A DNA stretch of 64,000 nt from Lutjanus erythropterus (Eukaryota > Chordata > Actinopteri > Lutjaniformes > Lutjanidae), in contig CM034606.1 of NCBI GenBank assembly GCA_020091685.1, forward strand, positions 17,810,695 to 17,874,694. The letters run 5' to 3'. A program made the position numbers and the translations under genes. Below the pieces are notes generated by a model. That model searched no databases. It was not told the DNA's origin and saw only the letters and a list, made by a program, of their open reading frames with translations. Positions 19,159 through 53,829 of the stretch are shown in pieces (positions within the stretch are counted from its first letter, which is position 1; every line of letters starts with the position of its first letter).

Positions 19159-21677
19159 TCATTTTCTCTGTGGCGCTACCTCAGAGCCACAGCAGAGCCT
19201 GCGCCAGCTGTTCTTGAACTGGCAGAGCGAGTAGAGGATGGGATTGAGGGCCGAGTTGGTCAGTGTGAACGTTACCACCCAGAAGAACATGGTAGAGGAG
19301 ACGTCTAGGTGACCCAGGAAGTTCCTGGCCAGGATGACGAAGGTGATGATGAAAATAGGGCTCCACATGATTAAGAAAGAAAGCACAAGGACCAGAAGAG
19401 TTCGGAAGAGCTTCATATCCTGGCAGGAGACATGGTACTGAATAGAGCCTCCAACTGGGGGATGGCTGCCTCGGGGTTGAAGCCTTCGCCTGCAACTTTT
19501 AGCAATCTGTAATACAAATAATATAATGTTACATAATACTGGCAGTCTGTACTTTGTGACATCACATATGGATTTACACATGGTACATCGTATCCCTTAT
19601 CTTCAGTGTGTCTCAATCATCCACGAAGTCTTCTGAGAGCTCTGTATCACTTCAGTGTCCACATTGGTAGAACTGGTTATGTGACACAATATTGACAGAT
19701 GATTGTGCAAAAAGCTCTGAACCCACACACAGACACAGACACCATTTTCAGCTTCAGTAATTGATAAAGCACACACACATCTCTGCTCCCACAATGACGG
19801 AGCCCTGACTAATATTCACAGATGGTACAAAGAGAAATGTCAATATATCCATTAATGAATGGTAATGAGTTGGCATTAATTGTTGAATGAATAATACAGG
19901 TCTCAGTAAAGTCTTGTATAGCTCACTCCTCTGTGACATACTGTCAGCCAAACACATGAGTGAGCCATATCATTGCATCGGGTGACATGTTACTTCATTA
20001 TTGTGAGCGTGGATACTGTAGTTTATTTGAGTGACTCTCACATGCACTATCTTACTGCTTTAAAAGCTCATTAGAGCATTGGCTCCCAACCTGGGGTAAA
20101 GGGGGCACCAGAAATCACAAGACTTTGTCTGCTCTGAGGTTGTCAAAATTAGATTTGCACATTAACAAAAATCCCAATTTATACAAAATTCTGTATAAAA
20201 TTATTTAAAAAGGTACATTTCTCTGCCCTCAGTTTAAAACAGTAGTCTACTTTGTAGGCCTCACCTCTGTGACCTCTCAAGCTTTGTGATAATGAATCAT
20301 TAATCTTCTTTTGGTATGGCTGAGTGCGTATAATCCTACTCTGTTGGCTTGTAAAATGAAAAAAATGTTAAGGTTATACTAGACAAGAGACAAAGGTACA
20401 GGTTCTAAGAATATAAACAATTTAACTGCTGTTTATTTTGGACAATAAAGCTTTGGAATGAATCACTTATTCTTTTGTATGTGGTGTATGTGTGTGTGTA
20501 TACAAGCTGAAGGGACTCAGCTTTCCTTAGACGTGGGGGGGGTGAATCTGCAGCTGAAAGTAGTCCCCAAGTGCCCAAAAAAAGTCTTTCCATCCATCCG
20601 TCTGTCCATCCACTTTTTGAGAATGTGATATATATGTGAAGGACAAACTGATCAGAAAGTGGTGGTCAAATGTCAGGGTCATGGTGACCTTACAAAACAC
20701 ATTTTTGGCCATAATTCAGACAAAATTTCACAAAATAATAGGACAAAATGATGAAGTGATGACATTTTATATCCAAAAAGTCAAAGGTCAACTTAACTGT
20801 GATAATGTAATAATGTTCGGCTCTCTATCAGTCCTCTGCGCTCCTGAAACCAACTTTTAAAAACTACCTTCCTTCACTTCATGACATCTTTGTCAGTCAA
20901 AGAGCGGAATAAACCCACCTGTAATATTTTGCTGTAACTGACCATAATTATTAATCCTGGGAGAAGGAAGCACAGTGCAGTGAATGCAACATTCCACACA
21001 ATCTCTGCAGTTGTGTCAGGCCACTTGAGAGTACAAATGTGTACACGGTCCTGGGGAAAAGACAAAAAAAATAAATAACTAAATTATATACATGCAGGGA
21101 TGCTGAGCTTTCCTTTCATTCATCAATCTATTCATACCTGCTCGGGAAATTCCACTTCCATCACAGTGAAGAACAGACTGAGGGGCATTGAAGCTAGTGC
21201 AGAAAAGGCCCAGATGAAGAGGAGAGTGGCGGTCACCAGCCTGGGATTTAAAGCGGCCACAGTCTGCAGCCGAAGGATAGCCTGGACCCTCTCCACACTG
21301 ATGGAGGCCAGGGTAGTGATGGTGACACAGCCACTCATACAAATGACATAGAGCACAGTGTGACAGGCCGTATACCCCAACGTCCAGGACACAGTCCACC
21401 GCACTGCCACAATCAGTGGGATCATGCTGACAAACAGCAGGTCAGCCACAAACAAGTTGAGGGTCAGGATGGTCTTGTTGGACAGCAGTCTGCGTTCCCA
21501 GGTTACCAAGGCTGCTGCTCCCGCATTTGCTGCCACAGAGACCAGGAAGACAGCGGCAATAGCCAGGGTCTCGACAATAGTGGCGCCAACATGATCTGAG
21601 TGGTGCACCTCAGAGAAGAAAGAAAAATAAGTGAAGTTTCTGGAGTGGACTAAGTGAGTGTGAGCGTTAATATCCAT
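19159..21677 (-). CDS. ffar4: Free fatty acid receptor 4 (GPR120), class A GPCR for long-chain fatty acids
   Basis: Plasma-membrane receptor for long-chain and omega-3 fatty acids in gut, fat and immune cells; signals through Gq/11 and arrestin. Three exons: 21138-21677, 20919-21050, 19159-19506, all phase 0, totalling 1020 nt (339 aa). Start at 21677 (MDINAHTHL) gives an extracellular N-terminus with one NFT glycosylation site (residue 14). Seven hydrophobic segments are visible. TM2 contains NLFVADLLF and the following AVRWT keeps the Arg (residue 93) equivalent to the ligand-binding Arg99 of human FFAR4. TM3 ends in SVERV, in place of a canonical DRY. TM5 has LPGLIIMVSYSKILQ, TM6 FLIMWSP, TM7 NSALNPILY. 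The tail after TM7 is short (ending CCGSEVAPQRK) and lacks the Thr/Ser phosphorylation cluster at the end of human FFAR4. Position between pde6c and cep55 matches mammals. Confidence 0.95.
20625..20840. repeat. Dispersed fish repeat (GATTTTGGTGGTCAAAGG type), copy 2, in ffar4 intron 2
   Basis: Shares GTGGTCAAA, CTTACAAAACACATTTTTGG and ACAAAATTTCACA with the copy at 18610-18900. It continues with ATGATGAAGTGATGACATTT and ATCCAAAAAGTCAAAGGTCA, which belong to the same family as I know it. Non-coding; boundaries approximate. Confidence 0.6.
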
Positions 21678-24304
21678 ATAGGCTGCAAAAGGTGATCTGG
21701 ATCTGAGATGCTCTCTGATTTCACACCAGAAAAGTAAATGGGCTGGGAAAACGAGCTGATAAGGCATACAGTGATACCAGAGAAGGAGAGGAGGAGGAGG
21801 GATCGAGGGTGGTGACTTGCCTTTATGATGCTGTTTGCTCTGGCTGTTACCAGAGGTTGAGTCAAACATAATGAAATGTTCTTTGTGCTTTTGTCTTCCA
21901 CTGCGTAGTTACACAGCAGGTCACATTTTTTACAGTACATCAGTAAGAAGTAACAAGCTGTACTCTGTATTAACATTGACAAAAACTAGAAAGAATATGT
22001 TCAAAGAAAAGGTTGCACTTTAATTTACAGTACACTAATTAGACCTAATGATTTTGTGTCAAATTAGACAACTGTAAAAAAATATGGTCTTTATTAGACT
22101 GTGTCAGACCTTTTATTAGATCCTTATTAGACTTTCTTAAAAGGTAAGCAGGGACACATTACAGCAGAGCTGAACGGTAAACGACAGTGTATTATTTCCC
22201 ACTATTAGACCCTTAATAGGCTTCCTTGAAGGGTGAACAGGGACACATTACAACAAAACTGCACTGTAAACTAAAGTGACATTGCACATCTGCTACTTCA
22301 TAATTTAAAAACAATTTATAAACCAGATCTAACAATTAAAGTCCAAACCTACACAGTAGATGTAGAGGGATATTTTGCTTATGGGTGACTGCACAGACTA
22401 ATACTGTAGGCAGATTATGTGATTTAATCAAAGAAGTAAGAATCAGTCTTGGCTAATCTGCTAACTGTAGGGAACAAGTTAAAGAAGTAGCAGATATGTC
22501 ACACGTGGTCTAATAAAAGCTGTATACATATATATGCCATAATTTCATAAAAAGTACAGCTTGTCATGTCTTATTAGTGTACTATAACATAAAGTGCAAC
22601 CCTTTCATGGATCACCTCTTTAGGACTAGCTCATCATTTAAATACAACACACTACAGTTTGTTGTTGACTGGGACTCACCTTTCTGCGGGTCAATCCAAG
22701 TTCTGATCTTTAATCAGTCCAACTATTGAAACCTAACACTGTACAATAATACTATGTAAATCACAAGTTAGCTGTTGAGTTCTAATTAGTTTGAGATCAC
22801 TTTTATTTACATTGTGAGAAAGATTAAAAAGGTTCACTTCCTGGAAGTTGATAGAGTCAGTGGCTATAACTACACTTTTGTCTAATGCAAACCCTACAGG
22901 CAGGGTATGAAAATAGCAATGCTGGTAAAATATGCAAGTGGTAATCTGTGGCTATTAACATTTGAACACTTACTAGCCATTTGGCCAGCAGACATAAAAG
23001 TTGCACCCTTGTCTACAGGTATATGTTAAAATGTTTATGAAAAAAGAGATTTACCTAAGAAATATGTGTTTGACATATTAGCTAAGCCAATTAGCTCCTT
23101 TCTCTGAATGCATTTGGTCATGTCTGGTGTTAATAATCTACCAGGCCACATGAGAAACACCCTCTTGGCTTTACGTCTGCCTCGCAGACAGGCTGAGCTT
23201 ATATTCTAACTTTCCATGAAGACGTTTCCATATGAAAGTTCCTGAAAGGCGCAGTAAGATATTTGTCTAAGCCATATTAACATCTTTATTTAAAGCTGTT
23301 AGCCTAGGTTAACTCTTGGTGTCACGCTCCCTTTTAAAACCCACAGCCACCGCTCAGACCTCTGACTCTCCATATTGTTGGTTAGCAATACTAATCCATG
23401 TCCTGAAATAGCAGAGGGAAGGGATTAACTTACACAAGCGGTTTTGAACTATTCATCTGGTTTGAACAGTGTGAGACCTAGGAAAGGGTAAGGACCTGAA
23501 GCAACATGATTGGAAGACTAGTATTGACTAGTCATACACCAAAGTACTGAGCAAATTATGACCTGATGGTGGTGCTGTGTGAAAAGTCAACCACCAATGT
23601 CAGTGAAATAGATTCCTGATGGACCTTGAATATTATGTAGCAGATTTCAAGGCAATCCAGCCAATGGTGTGATAGATATTTCACCCAAAACCAGAAATAC
23701 GAACCTCAAAGTAGCACTACTGGAGATGTCAAGAGACCAGCAAAGTCATTGAGATTAGTATGATTAAAAATCTATCTACTGATAAGAGTAAGGGGCTATT
23801 TTAGAGCCAATCAAAGCTTTGTGGTTTCATTGTAAAGACTCTGAATGACAACCTCAGCAACTCAACACTGCAATAACTTGTACCTCTGGTTACACAGTAT
23901 AGGCAAAATTTTAAATTGACCAGATATGACATGATATGGTATACATGTGTTGAGCCTGTGTGTTTACTGTATGTGTAATAGATATGTCGTCTGGTTTTGT
24001 CTTCTGTTTTGTTTTTGACTCATTTTTTGTTTTGTCATTTAGATTGTGGGTCTTTTGCTGATGTGGAAAGTGTCTATTGTATATGCAGAGACATCTAAAT
24101 AACATAACAAGTAACTAAAGTAACAAAATATATCACGGCAAGTAGTGCAGAATTAGAGACATGAAGCAGCTCTCAGTGCCGTCAACCCTTTAATGACATT
24201 CAACACAGTGGCAAGAACTCAAAAGCACATTAGCAATAGCTATAAACCAGCACAATAATAACATCATAAACCACCATGCTTTTGGGTTGCAAATACCAGC
24301 TTGA
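21678..24304. other. ffar4 upstream / cep55 downstream spacer
   Basis: About 2.6 kb. The part next to 21677 is the presumed ffar4 5' UTR and promoter. An upstream open frame in phase with ffar4 continues to an ATG at 21869, but it encodes no recognisable sequence. The interval 22011-22601 is an inverted-repeat element. The remainder (22602-24304) is unremarkable AT-rich sequence with no exon that I can support. Confidence 0.55.
22011..22601 (+). mobile_element. Terminal-inverted-repeat MITE, best-preserved copy of the GGTTGCAC family
   Basis: The left end reads GGTTGCACTTTAATTTACAG with TACACTAAT following. The right end reads TTAGTGTACTATAACATAAA then GTGCAACC, which is its inverted complement with few mismatches. 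The element is about 591 bp and has no coding frame. Internally a unit of roughly 80 bp is duplicated, each copy with AGGGACACATTACA and a downstream GTAAAC block. Related but decayed copies are at 6070-6384 and 25790-25871. The superfamily is not evident from the sequence. Confidence 0.75.
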
Positions 24305-24421
24305 TTATTCTGACAGGCTGAGATGTGAAAAGGTTGACAAACGCTGGTCTATACAGTTATCTAGGTGGCTCAACAGTTTTTGGTAAAGACTGGCAGGACA
24401 CCTGGCCTGGCAGCTGGGACA
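24305..24421 (-). other. Open frame beyond the cep55 stop, encoding a preserved C-terminal zinc finger
   Basis: Directly after the TAG at 24422-24424 the same frame stays open for 38 codons to a TAA at 24305-24307. The encoded residues begin CPSCQARCPASLYQKLLSHL and continue DNC, matching the spacing of the C-terminal CPxC...HxxxC finger of mammalian CEP55 (CPKC...HVEYC). This is either recently lost coding sequence, a stop that is read through, or a sequence error. Confidence 0.75.
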
Positions 24422-27400
24422 CTACAGGAAGCTTTCATTTTGCAGGCTGCTGTGAGAGGAGGATGTCCAGCTGTCTCTGGAGGACAGGGAGGGCGGGGGT
24501 GTCGCTTCACATGAGTTGCCATCCTCCTGGTCTCTCTATTATAAATGTAGTCACCCATTAGTTATGGTTATTAAAACTCTGGGTGATTAAATAGCAGGGA
24601 TCCTACACCTTTTTCCAAAGTCAAATTCAAGCACTTTTCAAACATTTTCAACATACATTTCTAAGCTTTTCCAGCACCTTACAGCATTAGTAAATGGCAA
24701 CTTAATGTACATACTATATGCATATGCTCAAAATGATTAGTCGCTCTTTTCATTTCTTCATCACATTTTTCAGATGTTATTGTGTCATAAACAACGAAAA
24801 TTATGCTTTGTAATAGCAAGGAAACCTCAACAAAGTGTCATGTCTCAAAATGTGTCTGTAAGTAGACTTGGCATACTTTATAGCTTGGCTGAACAAATAG
24901 AAAAAGATTACTCACTTATTTTGATATCTTTATCTAAAAAGCGAACTATTCAGACAGAGAGCGATTCATAATGAAAGAAATACAATTGGAATTTCAAGCA
25001 GTTTCATCCATCCTCAAGATCTTGTGAAGAAATCTAGATCTAAAATTTAAAATGTGTCAGAGAATGTATTGTATATGTAATGTATAGGTGTGGGAATAAG
25101 GAAGTCAGGAAGAATGGCATGCCCACCTCTGTGGACGGGTTACAAAGGACAGACTGATGGACATGAGCTGTCAATCTCCTCAAACTGTAATTCATCTGTG
25201 CTATTATCAAAAGTGGATGAATTAGCAACAATCCCCAATTTCTAGCTAATATTAAAGATTAACTAAAATAAGGCCTGGGGTATAAGTGGCGAAAACTGAG
25301 ATGACAAAATGAGTCTGAGATACAAAGTGAGTAAGCAAGTCTGCCATACCTGTCGTTCCAAGTCTGCAATCTTTTCCTGGTCTGCATGGTGCTGATGTAA
25401 AAAAAACTCCTGACAGAAATATGCCTGAGAAGAGAGATTTTTTAATTTGCTGAATGTCTTCCCTCGTATGACTGTAGGATTTTTATTTTTCTGACTTACT
25501 GAATAAAAAGTGCAATGATAACTTACCTGCTGCTCCAAGTAGGATGACATGAACTTCTCCATGTCCAGTCTTCTCTGGAGGTCTTTGGCCTCCTCCCTCA
25601 GCTGTTGCTTTTCATACTCAGAGCAGAAAATATGTTCTTCTGCTCTTTTTCTGCTCACTTTTTCCGTCTCCAGCTGCAGCTTGAGCTCCTCCACCTCACG
25701 CTCCTTTTTCTGATACCTACACATCAACTAATCTTTCATGTATCTGACTATCATTAATAACTCTAACAAAGAATAGTTACTACTTAGAATATTACTAGTT
25801 TTTGTACAATTTTATACAAAGTAAAGCTTGTTACATCTTACTAGTATGCTGTAAAATAAAGTGCACTTTTTTTAGTGGCAGACATACAAGCGTTTGGCCA
25901 TTAACAGGTAGCTCATGTCCTCCGTGAGCACCTCCTGCTTGTCCTCGGCCTCCTGTAAGAGTCCTTCATCATACTCTTGCATCTGGCTTAGTTGCTCCTC
26001 CTCTGTAAAGAGACAAACAGACAATAAAGAGAAAAGTTAAAAAAACAGGAGGAGATCATACAGAGAAAAACACAACCAACAATGTAAGATACAGTCTTAC
26101 ACATGCACCATGTAGTAAGACATACACGATTCTGACAGTGCATTGCAAGCTGCAGATTCTGTAATAATGGCCGATTCCAGACAATCTCAACATCTTAAAA
26201 ACCTTGTTGTGACAGTCTGTTGCCCCTTGTTGCCCCAGTTGTGAGTGCCCACTGCCCACTGTCCCTCTGGCTCACCATCTGAATGGTCCTCATTGTGCTG
26301 CTGTAAGCGGGCCTGATTGGCTTCATTCAGCTGCTTCTCCAGCCATAACATTCTGGCCAGAATTGCCCTCACATAGGCCTCTCTCTGCTGGTCATATTCC
26401 AGCCACTGACAGGTCTTCTCCAGGGCCTCGGGGGGATTGAATAAAAGAATGAGAAGCACATAACAGAGACAGACAGAAAGAGAGTTGTGCCAGGGGGATG
26501 GCTCCAATGCAAAAACACTCAGCAAGACATGTACACTGTACACAGGCACAGACGAGAAATGCACACACAGACGAGAAAGTTAGAAGTAACTAAAAATACA
26601 AATAAGTGGGTTAAGTGTGTGGCACCACACAGCACTTACATGATAGAGGTGAGTTTGGAGCTCTATTACATCGGTAGTTAAGGCACATTCATCTGAAGTG
26701 AAGTCCTATTTGACAACAGGAACATAGAGTACAGCCTTATACATATGTGAATGAACAACACTTTATCCTGCTTCTTTGATAAAAGAGGTCTTATTGTGAG
26801 AAAACATGGGTACAGTAGGGTTTAAAACATCAAATCCTCAAGTACTATGATGTCTACAACATCCAGAATGTCATTTTGATGGTATGCCGTGTATGAGGAA
26901 GTGTGTTTTATGGAGAACACAACTCCTCCTCTAAATGGGAGACTGACACTTTAAAACAACTGCTGCCATCTAGTGGTGTAAAACTGATAAGAGGGACTTT
27001 GTAAGTCAAACTCCTCAGGGAGCCACACAACCATAGGCCTTTCAGACAGAAGACATTTTGTCATGCCACTGTAGAAAAAGAATATATAAAAAAAAGGTGA
27101 CATGTCAAAATACCTGGTGTCAAAACTGTCTATTATGTGCACTAAAGGCGAGGCAGTACATCAATATTTATTGTTAAGTATAATACTGGAATGAATTATT
27201 GTAAATGCCAAAAGTCAGTTTAATTTATAACAACAACTAACATTTGTTGTAATTTCCATAACTAAAACATAATGTGTTATGGATCGGTTTCAAGAGGAAT
27301 GTCTCTTGTTTATTTTATTTCCCCCAGCACTACCCTCACTTATATTAAAATCAAGCCATGCTACACCTTCTTCCCTGCAACTCTGTTCTGAAGATAATGA

Positions 27401-27582
27401 CACCTAATACTAGTTGAGATGCTCACAATCTTGTCCTTAATTTTTTTCAGTCTCTCTGGCATTATTCTGTTTCTCCTCATACTCACCAAGCCTGTCAGCT
27501 TCTCTTGTTTCTCACTCATTTGCTCTTTCTGCAAATCAATCTTCTCATCTTTGAGGAAACCCTTACATTTTGAAGACGCCAT
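24422..27582 (-). CDS. cep55: Centrosomal protein of 55 kDa (CEP55), short form ending at a premature TAG
   Basis: Midbody coiled-coil protein that in the family recruits ALIX and TSG101/ESCRT for cytokinetic abscission. Seven coding exons: 27487-27582, 26640-26705, 26276-26426, 25888-26002, 25527-25716, 25350-25409, 24422-24535; 263 codons plus stop. Identification rests on the ESCRT/ALIX-binding region CQWLEYDQQREAYV (about residues 60-73; human QQWLVYDQQREVYV), flanked by Glu/Lys/Gln-rich coiled coil, and on LQNESFL before the stop (human LNESLVECPKC). The start at 27580-27582 (MASSKCKGF) follows an acceptor at 27592, so an upstream non-coding exon is expected. The N-terminal coiled coil of about 160 residues in human CEP55 is represented by only about 50 residues. 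The last codon is TAG where the family has Glu; a C-C-H-C zinc finger remains encoded in frame downstream. It could be a short paralogue (cep55-like) or a gene losing its finger. Confidence 0.85.
24590..24700. repeat. Short dispersed repeat in the last cep55 intron
   Basis: Contains CAAATTCAAGCACTTTTCAA and AGCTTTTCCAGCACCTTACA, a pair of blocks I recognise from a common fish interspersed repeat. Non-coding. Boundaries uncertain. Confidence 0.4.
25790..25871 (+). repeat. Right-end fragment of the GTGCAACC-family MITE
   Basis: Reads AAAGCTTGTTACATCTTACT then AGTATGCTGTAAAATAAAGT, parallel to the right end of the element at 22011-22601. Only this end is present. It lies in a cep55 intron just upstream of the splice donor of exon 25888-26002 in genomic coordinates. 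Confidence 0.55.
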
Positions 27583-28059
27583 CTCAATCACCTGTTGACA
27601 GATAGTACATGAGACCAGCACAAAATAATGCATTTTAAGTTTGTCAGAAAATACAATTTCAAAAATAAACTTTCCAAAAGATGCATCCCTTCAGCTGTTG
27701 CCATTAGCAACCGCAGCAGCCAGAAAGACTAAGCTGAACCCAATCTTGTTTTGTTCGTGCAGTACAAACCAATAACTCCGAAAAGAGTCTTCTTTTAATA
27801 AAAGACAGTTTGAAAGACAGATTTGAATAAAGACAGTTTAACAGTTAATGGTTAATGCTAGCATAAAATAACCTTGTAACTTTAGTGTTAGCTAGCATAA
27901 AGTGCTGATAAGTAGCCAAATTACTACTGCTACTGTAGCCATGTCAGAATAAACTTTAGTTAGGTGAACTCTTATCTTTAAAATAATAATATTATTAACG
28001 ATGTGTTACCACAAGTCCACTGCAATAACAATAGCTAAAGAAGATTTAGATGGTGTTAC

Positions 28060-28170
28060 CTTTGAAGCGAGGGAAGACAGCTAACGTTTTACTGTCACTG
28101 GATTGAAGTAATGTGATAACCTCGAAAACCTACTCGCGCCTACACTTTTTCCAAAATTACGGTGCGAAAC
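28060..28170 (-). promoter_or_regulatory. cep55 5' non-coding exon and promoter region
   Basis: The minus strand has a good donor (CTTCAAAG then GTAACA) at 28059/28060. It could pair with the acceptor at 27592 to bring a non-coding first exon onto the ATG exon. Just upstream on the minus strand is a GC-rich patch whose plus-strand reading is CTCGCGGGAT (28171-28180), resembling the TCTCGCGAGA-type element of housekeeping and cell-cycle promoters. The exact transcription start is not determinable. Confidence 0.45.
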
Positions 28171-29607
28171 TCTCGCGGGATTTGTATGGTAGTTGTGGTC
28201 GTTGTGCAAGATGTAGAAACTAATTAGGTTTTATAATGTTACCTAAATTTATTTAGGTTCAGGGACAGGGGCTAGCGAAAGATGATAATTTGGGTTGAAA
28301 TAAAACTGAAATTAGTTTAAAAATATTTGCAGCCTGACAGTTCCGTAATATTTGGTAATAAAAATAAACTGCGTTTGGCAGGGTTGCCAGGTTTGTGTCA
28401 CAAAACCAGCCAAATACCAGAACTCAAAATATGCCCATGCAAACCCATATGCACAAGTCCAACAGCCATTGCTATCATTGCAAAATGTATTATATCTACA
28501 AAATAACAATATAAATGTTAAGTGAGCCAGTATTAAAAGCAGTTTTCCCAAAACATTTCTTTTACCTAGGTTCTAAAAGGGCCTTGGGTGATTATATATA
28601 GTATATTATCATAAATAAAATATAGCTGTGAACATAAACTAACCTGTTGCTTTGTCTTTTCAGTTTCTTCTATTTCAACCCCTTCTCTTCCTCCCTGCCT
28701 GCATGGAATACATAAATGTACTGGTTTTACTTCATATGCATTTACTGTAGTTTATACAATGCCTAGTACAACTCACATACCTTATCATATTACTTCACTG
28801 TTTTAATCATTACTCATAGTAAATAAATGTGTGTATGTGCTGATTTGGCCTAGAGTCATATTGATAAGCTTTGGGTATAAATATGTAATTTAATTCAAAG
28901 TATGGCTGTTTAATCATAGATATTATTCATGTAATTTGCATGAAAAATAGGTCTGCCCAACTTTTGATTTGAATTTGATGAATAATGTTCCCACTGCAAC
29001 ACTTCAAAAGTAGCCCAATTCCACGGGAAAACCGCGGACCTGGCAACCCTGGCCTCTGTAGCAGCCGTTTGTGACTTAATGGTATGTATGTGTTTAGTTG
29101 TGCTTATATCTTAACAGAATGTCGCTTACTTAATTGCAAACAATACCTACAGAGACTGGTTTGACAGTAAACTAGCATGTTTTACAGTACGGCTAGCTTA
29201 AATGCTAATTTTCGACAGCACAGAAATGATGCATGACTTCAGTACACCGCTGGGGGGCACTGCAGCATAAGAGAACCAGAGGGGGTCTACTCCGCAGGTT
29301 TGCCTGGATGTTAAATGACTCCACTCATAGTTCTGCACTTTGATGTGAAACAATATTGAATTACACATGTGGAGCACTTTGGGAAAGAAACGAGAAAGGT
29401 AAAAGTCACTGTGTCTTTGCCGCCTGTTAATAACCAACCGACCTCACCCAGGCCGGCTGGTGTGTTTCATGCAGCCGCTGTGACTCATGCTGCCCTGCGG
29501 TATCCACTCCTCTCTGCACATCTGTGCGTTTCAGTTCCCTCTGTGAGGACTACCTCTCTCAGCGGAATATGACTCGTGTCTCTGAATAAATTTTGGACTT
29601 TATCAAA
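28171..29607. other. Divergent cep55/myof intergenic region
   Basis: About 1.4 kb between the cep55 5' exon and the myof start codon. It must hold the myof promoter and 5' UTR (close to 29608) and shares space with the cep55 promoter. Nearly half is the inverted-repeat element at 28379-29051. No open frame with recognisable similarity. Confidence 0.55.
28379..29051. mobile_element. TIR element between cep55 and myof, perfect 14-bp inverted ends
   Basis: CAGGGTTGCCAGGT at 28379-28392 is the exact reverse complement of ACCTGGCAACCCTG at 29038-29051. The 673-bp interval is AT-rich and has no long frame, as expected of a non-autonomous DNA transposon. I do not see a clear target-site duplication, and the superfamily is not assigned. 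Confidence 0.7.
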
Positions 29608-52811
<23,204 letters not shown>

Positions 52812-53208
52812 GGAGCTTGCAGAGGAGCTGTCTGCCGTCATGCTGCAGAATCGACAGTCTCTTCACTGTCACCAACCCTCAGAAATCTGCAAAAACTTCC
52901 TCTGCTGTTGCAAGAGCAGAGTGATACTAAAAATTCTCTTTACATAATCACACCAGTCTGTTTTTATTTTTGCACTCTCAGTATTATATTTCTTGTGTAG
53001 CAAATAATCTCTCTCATGTTCAGATTTAGAAAAACAAAATCAAGAATGATATATTTTAATAACATTGTTAGAAACAAATTGTTCATATTTTGTTACTTTT
53101 GCACACATTTTGGCAAACATTTGGACACTGTTAACATAGTATTAATGTATAAAAAAATCAATAATATTACCAACCATACAAGTTGACAATATTCAAACTA
53201 ATATACAA

Positions 53209-53522
53209 AATAAAAGGCTAAAATGCAGTACAACATTAATTAGACTGACTTGTTTAAGTGTGGGAACTACTGATATTTCATAGGAATATTATAAATACAG
53301 ATAGTTGATATATAGTACAGTCAGGCTTGGGTAGAAACAGATGTAATTGGGATTAAATAAGCAGATGACTAAAATGAAATAATTATAATCAGCCCAGATG
53401 GGTTGGGGATATTGGGTTTCTGTGACAAGTGCTTTACTTTGTGGCATACCTAGCAGGAAAAAAAAACAATATAAAAATGTATATTTTCTTTGTACTGAAA
53501 ATATTTTGAGATGTTTAATAAA
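53209..53522 (+). terminator. Candidate poly(A) signals of myof
   Basis: AATAAA occurs at 53209-53214 and again at 53517-53522. The second is followed within 25 bases by a GT-rich stretch (TTTGTGGCTGTGGCTGTTTT), a typical downstream element, so cleavage most likely lies near 53540. The 3' UTR would then be about 730 nt. Confidence 0.5.
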
Positions 53523-53691
53523 GAGAAAGTAGAGTATTTGTGGCTGTGGCTGTTTTTGGAATACGATGCAATATTTTCAATGTTTGATTTTGAAGTAATC
53601 TCAAAGTAGATTAATATAAATTGTAATCTAGTGGACTACATCACTATTTACAAAAATGTAATTTGAATTGTAATTGTAATAGAAATAACGT

Positions 53692-53715
53692 TTATTATTA
53701 TTATTATTATTATTA
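53692..53715 (+). repeat. (TTA)8 microsatellite
   Basis: Eight uninterrupted TTA/ATT trinucleotides between myof and parg. Confidence 0.9.
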
Positions 53716-53829
53716 GATGATATACTGTTGATAGTTCGCTATTCTTGCTATAATACGGTAATGTCCCTTTAAGGGTTTCACGACAGTAAACTTCTTTTCG
53801 GCCTAATTGCTAGGATACCAACTCATGAT

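Noticed and set aside
26951-27142. Possible extra cep55 exon (minus strand, open frame with SGMTKCLLSERP)
   Set aside because: No coiled-coil character, no matching phase with good splice sites on both sides, no similarity to CEP55.
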